A stretch of 64,000 nt of DNA from CBDCHC01 sp965277055 (lineage in GTDB: Bacteria > Pseudomonadota > Gammaproteobacteria > PS1 > Pseudothioglobaceae): the NCBI GenBank assembly GCA_965277055.1, contig OZ255703.1, positions 1,302,001 to 1,366,000 of the forward strand, given 5' to 3'. The number at the start of each line of letters is the position of its first letter. Within the stretch, counting starts at the first letter, position 1. The notes beneath the pieces were generated by a model. It ran no database searches. It was not told where the DNA came from and saw only the letters and a list, made by a program, of their open reading frames with translations. The position numbers and the translations under genes were made by a program. Below, in pieces: positions 60,485 through 64,000 of this stretch.

Positions 60485-61371
60485 CGCATAATACCATCGC
60501 TAAAAAGAATATATCTATTACTACAGTATGTCAGATATATAGCATCAGCAAATACTACTATTACTATCAGCCTAAGCGTAGTGATGATAATGAACTCATT
60601 GCAAGGATGTTAATAGAGCTTACAACAAAATACAAACGCTGGGGCTTTAAGATGTGTTACTACTATATCCGTAATGTTAAAGGCTATGCATACAACCATA
60701 AACGAGTATATCGTATCTATAAAGAACTATTACGTATTAAGCCAAGAAAACGCCTCAAACGAGATAAGCCTGATGCTTTAGCAATACCAACACAGACTAA
60801 TGAAGTCTGGTCTATGGACTTTATGAGCGATAGTCTCACTAATGGGACTAAGATACGAAGTTTTAATATCATAGATGATTACAACAAAGAAGCACTTGCA
60901 CTTGAAGTCAGTAACTCAATGCCAACAACTAAAATCATTAGAGCTCTTACTCAGGTAATACCCCAGCGAGGCAAACCTAAAATACTTAGATGCGATAACG
61001 GACCAGAGTACATTAGTCACAAACTTAAATACTGGGCGCAGAGCCAAGATATACACTTACTCTATATCCAACCAGGTAACCCAACACAAAATGCCTACAT
61101 AGAACGTTTTAACAGAACAGTAAGGCAAGAGTGCTTTAATATGCATCTATTCACTTCACTAGAACAAGCACAAGACCTCGCAACCAAATGGCTATGGTAC
61201 TACAATAACGAACGACCACACTTTTCAAATAATGGTTATCCTCCTGTGCTAAAAGATAAAGTACAACAACAAGGCAAAACTAACTGCGAAGCAGTGAAAG
61301 GTTCTAGTTTAGAGTGGTTTGGAAAATGGGGGTATTACAGTATTGAATATAAAGACAACATTATACCATAA
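60481..61371 (+). CDS. IS3-family transposase OrfB (DDE integrase part)
   Basis: 296 residues from an ATG; in the -1 fusion the frame extends upstream. The HTH_21-type start KRSDDNELIARMLIELT and the rve core are present, with DDE residues in VWSMDFMSD, LRCDNGPEYIS and AYIERFNRTVRQE. All three acidic residues are intact, so the enzyme looks functional. The last ~11 codons lie beyond the predicted right end of the element (61339), so the protein's tail is encoded by flanking DNA, or the true end is elsewhere. Confidence 0.92.
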   Translation: MAHNTIAKKNISITTVCQIYSISKYYYYYQPKRSDDNELIARMLIELTTKYKRWGFKMCYYYIRNVKGYAYNHKRVYRIYKELLRIKPRKRLKRDKPDALAIPTQTNEVWSMDFMSDSLTNGTKIRSFNIIDDYNKEALALEVSNSMPTTKIIRALTQVIPQRGKPKILRCDNGPEYISHKLKYWAQSQDIHLLYIQPGNPTQNAYIERFNRTVRQECFNMHLFTSLEQAQDLATKWLWYYNNERPHFSNNGYPPVLKDKVQQQGKTNCEAVKGSSLEWFGKWGYYSIEYKDNIIP

Positions 61372-61500
61372 TATTGTCTTTATATTGATACAAATAACTG
61401 ATAGTTAATGATTATTTAGGTTTTTCGGCGTGCAACGGTCTTATAGTTTATACTATTTTTTAGCCTCTCAAGTTATCTTGACCCTTTTTTAATTTACTAT

Positions 61501-62778
61501 CTAAAATGTAAATATAGCATCTACTGCAACAAGTAATTGTGAATCTTCACCATTAAATGGAGAACCAGTACCACTAAACTTATCATAACGAATTTCTGGA
61601 CGGATTCTTAATGCATGATTAGCATTATAAGACAAGTTCGCAGTAAGTGCATTAATACTTCCTTCGTTTGGTAATAATGCATGAACGCCATCAGTATCAA
61701 AATGCTCTAAACGAACATTAGTAGCTAAGTCACCTTGTAATTGATGATGCCAATTTATATTTACACCTTTCCACTTGCCATCTTCATTTCCATTGATTAA
61801 AGATTTTTCTTGTGAGCCATGAGTAAATTCTACTGCTATTCTATTTTTTTTATCTAATGCATGAGATATAGTAAGATAAGTAAGATAACGAGTTAAATCA
61901 TCTGTAGCAATTGCTGGAATTGGTGAGCCAGTTTGATGTACAGGATTACCATCTATGGCACCATTACCATAAATATTCTCCCAATCTACCCATGTGCTTA
62001 AATCAGGACTTCTCCAGCGTAAATTAAAAATAATATCAAGATCATCATTGCTGTCTTCTAGATTGTTCCAGCCCCTTACTAAGCCTATTTCAGTTCCCCA
62101 AAGAGGATCTCCTTCTTTAGTTGGTAATTTGCTAGAGAAAAGAACACCAGCATGTTTAGCAGGACCGTGCATAAAACTATATGGATGAGTAAAAAATGTT
62201 GCCGGTGCAGGTGTTGGGAGTGGAAAACCAATCTCATTTGCCAAAGGTGTATGAAATAGCCCTACCATTAAGTTAGAACCACCAAGTACTGGCATATAGA
62301 TGTCTAAAAATGCTTGAGCAACGGTAATAAAGTGCTCTTTAGTTGGGTCTTCATTGCCATTTAATTCATCATCAAAGCCCAAGGTTCTAAAGTATTTTGC
62401 ATCACTACCATATACGGTAGTCAAATTAAAACCAACATCACTTTCTTTAGGCATAGGACCTGGAAAAGGTCCAACACGACCAATAACATTTCCTTTTGGT
62501 TTCTTTTCAATAACAAGTCCAATTTGATTAAGTGTCAATCCTTCTTCTCTATTAAAAAAAGCCTGTGGTATTGTAGGCTCAGCTGAAGTTGAATCGTTGT
62601 CAATTTGTGTATAACTTACTTGACCCCAACCACTTATATTTACTCCATTACCCACATCTCCAACTAACCAACCCATTGCTGGTTTTGTTTCTGCTAGAAC
62701 AGTTCCTGTATGTAATGTTGTTAACATTACAATACTACAAAATAATACTTTTAAGTAGTTTTTTAAGTAGTTTTTCAT
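61501..62778 (-). CDS. Outer-membrane beta-barrel porin (OmpL/BBP2-like)
   Basis: 425 residues. A signal peptide (about 1-29, ending VLAE) precedes alternating amphipathic beta-strands across the chain, for example NISGWGQVSYTQI and LRIRPEIRYDKFSGTG, and the protein ends with Phe as outer-membrane barrels do. The strand pattern and composition suit the putative beta-barrel porin-2 family. The solute is unknown. AGGAGG lies before the ATG. It is downstream of the thiolase gene on the same strand. Confidence 0.75.
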   Translation of the reverse strand: MKNYLKNYLKVLFCSIVMLTTLHTGTVLAETKPAMGWLVGDVGNGVNISGWGQVSYTQIDNDSTSAEPTIPQAFFNREEGLTLNQIGLVIEKKPKGNVIGRVGPFPGPMPKESDVGFNLTTVYGSDAKYFRTLGFDDELNGNEDPTKEHFITVAQAFLDIYMPVLGGSNLMVGLFHTPLANEIGFPLPTPAPATFFTHPYSFMHGPAKHAGVLFSSKLPTKEGDPLWGTEIGLVRGWNNLEDSNDDLDIIFNLRWRSPDLSTWVDWENIYGNGAIDGNPVHQTGSPIPAIATDDLTRYLTYLTISHALDKKNRIAVEFTHGSQEKSLINGNEDGKWKGVNINWHHQLQGDLATNVRLEHFDTDGVHALLPNEGSINALTANLSYNANHALRIRPEIRYDKFSGTGSPFNGEDSQLLVAVDAIFTF

Positions 62779-62864
62779 TTTTACATCCTCCTAAAAAATA
62801 TTTATCATTATTTTATGGACAAAACTTTAGGGTAAATGATATGAACCCTAATATATAATTCACA

Positions 62865-64000
62865 CTAAATCTTTTGAATAACCATAGCAACACCTTGTCC
62901 CACTCCCACACACATAGTGCAGAGTGCGTATGTACCATTCACTTGGTGTAATTGCTCTGTTGCGGTGAGTACTAATCTAGCGCCTGACATACCTAATGGA
63001 TGACCTAGTGCAATAGCCCCGCCATTCTGATTAATACGAGTATCATCATCTGCTAGTCCCCAATGACGAATAGATGCTAATACCTGAGATGCAAAAGCTT
63101 CGTTGAGTTCAATTACAGACAAATCATCAAAACTAAGATTTGCTTTTTTTAATGCTTCTATAGCTGCAGGGCCTGGGCCTATGCCCATAATGCTTGGCTC
63201 AACTCCAACAGATGCATAACTAATGATTTTTGCTCTAGGCGTAAGATTATATGTATCAATTCCTAAATGAGAAGCGAGAAGCAAAACTGCTGCACCATCA
63301 TTAACTCCAGAAGCATTCCCAGCAGTAACACTACCATCTTCACGAAAAAGGGTAGGCAAACTTGCTAATTTTTCTAGCGTAGTATTTGCTCTTGGGTGTT
63401 CATCAGTATCAATAATAACTGTATCTTTTTTTCTAGTAATGGTAAGAGGAAAGATCTCTTTTGCCAATCTTCCACTTTGTATGGCACGAGCGGTTTTTTG
63501 CTGTGAAGCATGAGCAAAAATATCTTGATCTTTTCTACTTATATTAAAGCGCTTAGCAACATTTTCTGCAGTTTCAGGCATAGAGTCAGTACCATATAAC
63601 ACATCAAATTGCTTATTAATAAATCGCCAACCAAGAGTTGTGTCATAAATTTCCTGAGTTCTAGCAAATGCTGTAGAAGATTTAGCTAACACTAAAGGTG
63701 CGCGACTCATACTTTCTACCCCTCCTGCAATAAGCACATTTGCATTACCCGCTTTAATAGAATTACTAGCAATATTAATAGCATCCATTCCTGATGCACA
63801 TAGTCTGTTTATAGTAATAGCAGGAACTTTATGCGCAATACCTGCAAGGAGAGAGGACATTCTTGCAATATTTCTGTTATCTTCACCAGCCTGATTAGCG
63901 CATCCTAGCACTACTTCATCAACTCCATCAGGATTAAGAGTAGGTGTTCTATTAAGTAATTCTTTTAATACTATTGCCGCCAAATCATCTGGTCGCACAG
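62865..64000 (-). CDS. Acetyl-CoA acyltransferase (thiolase), PcaF/PaaJ-like, 5' end outside window
   Basis: The frame is open to the window edge; the GTG at 63998 is probably an internal Val (VRPDDLAA is a usual internal thiolase segment), so about 25 residues are missing. The nucleophile Cys is in NRLCASGMDAI, the His in GGAIALGHPLGMSGAR, and the second Cys in CTMCVGVGQG. ELNEAFASQ is also present. LGWRFINKQFDVLYGTDSMPETAENVA resembles 3-oxoadipyl-CoA thiolases (PcaF/PaaJ), used in aromatic breakdown. A general beta-oxidation thiolase (FadA) is the alternative. Confidence 0.85.
   Translation of the reverse strand, partial: VRPDDLAAIVLKELLNRTPTLNPDGVDEVVLGCANQAGEDNRNIARMSSLLAGIAHKVPAITINRLCASGMDAINIASNSIKAGNANVLIAGGVESMSRAPLVLAKSSTAFARTQEIYDTTLGWRFINKQFDVLYGTDSMPETAENVAKRFNISRKDQDIFAHASQQKTARAIQSGRLAKEIFPLTITRKKDTVIIDTDEHPRANTTLEKLASLPTLFREDGSVTAGNASGVNDGAAVLLLASHLGIDTYNLTPRAKIISYASVGVEPSIMGIGPGPAAIEALKKANLSFDDLSVIELNEAFASQVLASIRHWGLADDDTRINQNGGAIALGHPLGMSGARLVLTATEQLHQVNGTYALCTMCVGVGQGVAMVIQKI

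Larger units (their letters stand above)
60124..61339 (+). mobile_element. IS3-family (IS407/IS51-like) insertion sequence
   Basis: The left end TGTAATCCTCCCTAAAACCC (60124) and the complement of the right end, TGTAATACCCCCATTTTCC (ending 61339), share 10 of the first 12 bases and begin TG as in IS3 elements. The right end lies inside the transposase reading frame. orfA and orfB with a -1 frameshift signal lie between. No matching target duplication flanks it (GAG on the left, GTA on the right), so it may be old or rearranged. It sits between metH and the porin gene. Confidence 0.7.

Overview
The window is a chromosomal segment of an AT-rich gammaproteobacterium. The core genes (glnA, ihfB-rpsA-cmk-dksA, rplU-rpmA, fabD-fabG, dapD, parC, lon, hflX, htpG, metH, lpxH, heptose genes) are gammaproteobacterial in type and order. 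A CbbY-type phosphatase, a malate:quinone oxidoreductase and FixG/FixH (cbb3-oxidase assembly) hint at an aerobic or microaerobic, possibly autotrophic lineage such as the sulfur-oxidising Thioglobus/SUP05 relatives. That placement is an inference; no rRNA or marker comparison was possible.

Layout. 1-4.2 kb: end of pepN, glnA, an exported uracil-DNA-glycosylase-like lipoprotein, a small membrane protein and an rRNA-type methyltransferase. 4.2-8.7 kb is an accessory island between tRNA-Gly/tRNA-Cys and tRNA-Lys(TTT). It holds a tandem 125-bp repeat, a VOC protein, IS remnants, a two-gene PARIS-like anti-phage system (AAA ATPase plus DUF4435/Toprim effector) and an XRE regulator whose 3' end is altered by a 46-bp perfect inverted repeat. 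8.7-12 kb: ihfB, rpsA, cmk (apparent ATT start) and dksA, all on the minus strand. 12-19 kb: amino-acid and aromatic biosynthesis (cbbY-like, ilvA, GNAT, lysC, ilvE, zinc-finger protein, aroK) and mqo. 19-24.5 kb: lemA-htpX, hupE-like, lpxH, dps, cyclophilin, rplU-rpmA.

24.5-28.5 kb: two tandem GH17 glucanase-type genes without signal peptides, fabD-fabG, and a second locus of the 125-bp repeat. 28.5-34 kb: a PD-(D/E)XK-like nuclease, the tightly coupled apbE-HIT-rarA-crcB operon, and fixH/ccoG. 34-41 kb: dapD, a His-rich secreted dienelactone hydrolase, a YdcF-type protein, roxA, parC and a heptosyltransferase. 41-48.7 kb is a minus-strand block: gmhB-hflX-lon preceded by a yciK-like SDR, pdxH, ubiM and a dimeric dUTPase. 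48.8-60 kb: htpG, an exported tricorn-like protease, trmJ, suhB and metH. 60-64 kb: an IS3-family element with a readable -1 frameshift signal, a beta-barrel porin, and a thiolase cut by the window edge.

Most notable: the lipoprotein uracil-DNA glycosylase with ten extra cysteines; the PARIS-like pair beside a tRNA-Lys(UUU) gene (the tRNA reported as the target of E. coli PARIS); terminal sequences shared by the mini inverted repeat, an IS end and the IS3 element; a 125-bp repeat at two loci whose central hairpin stem changes sequence but keeps pairing; and cmk lacking any ATG/GTG/TTG start ahead of its P-loop.
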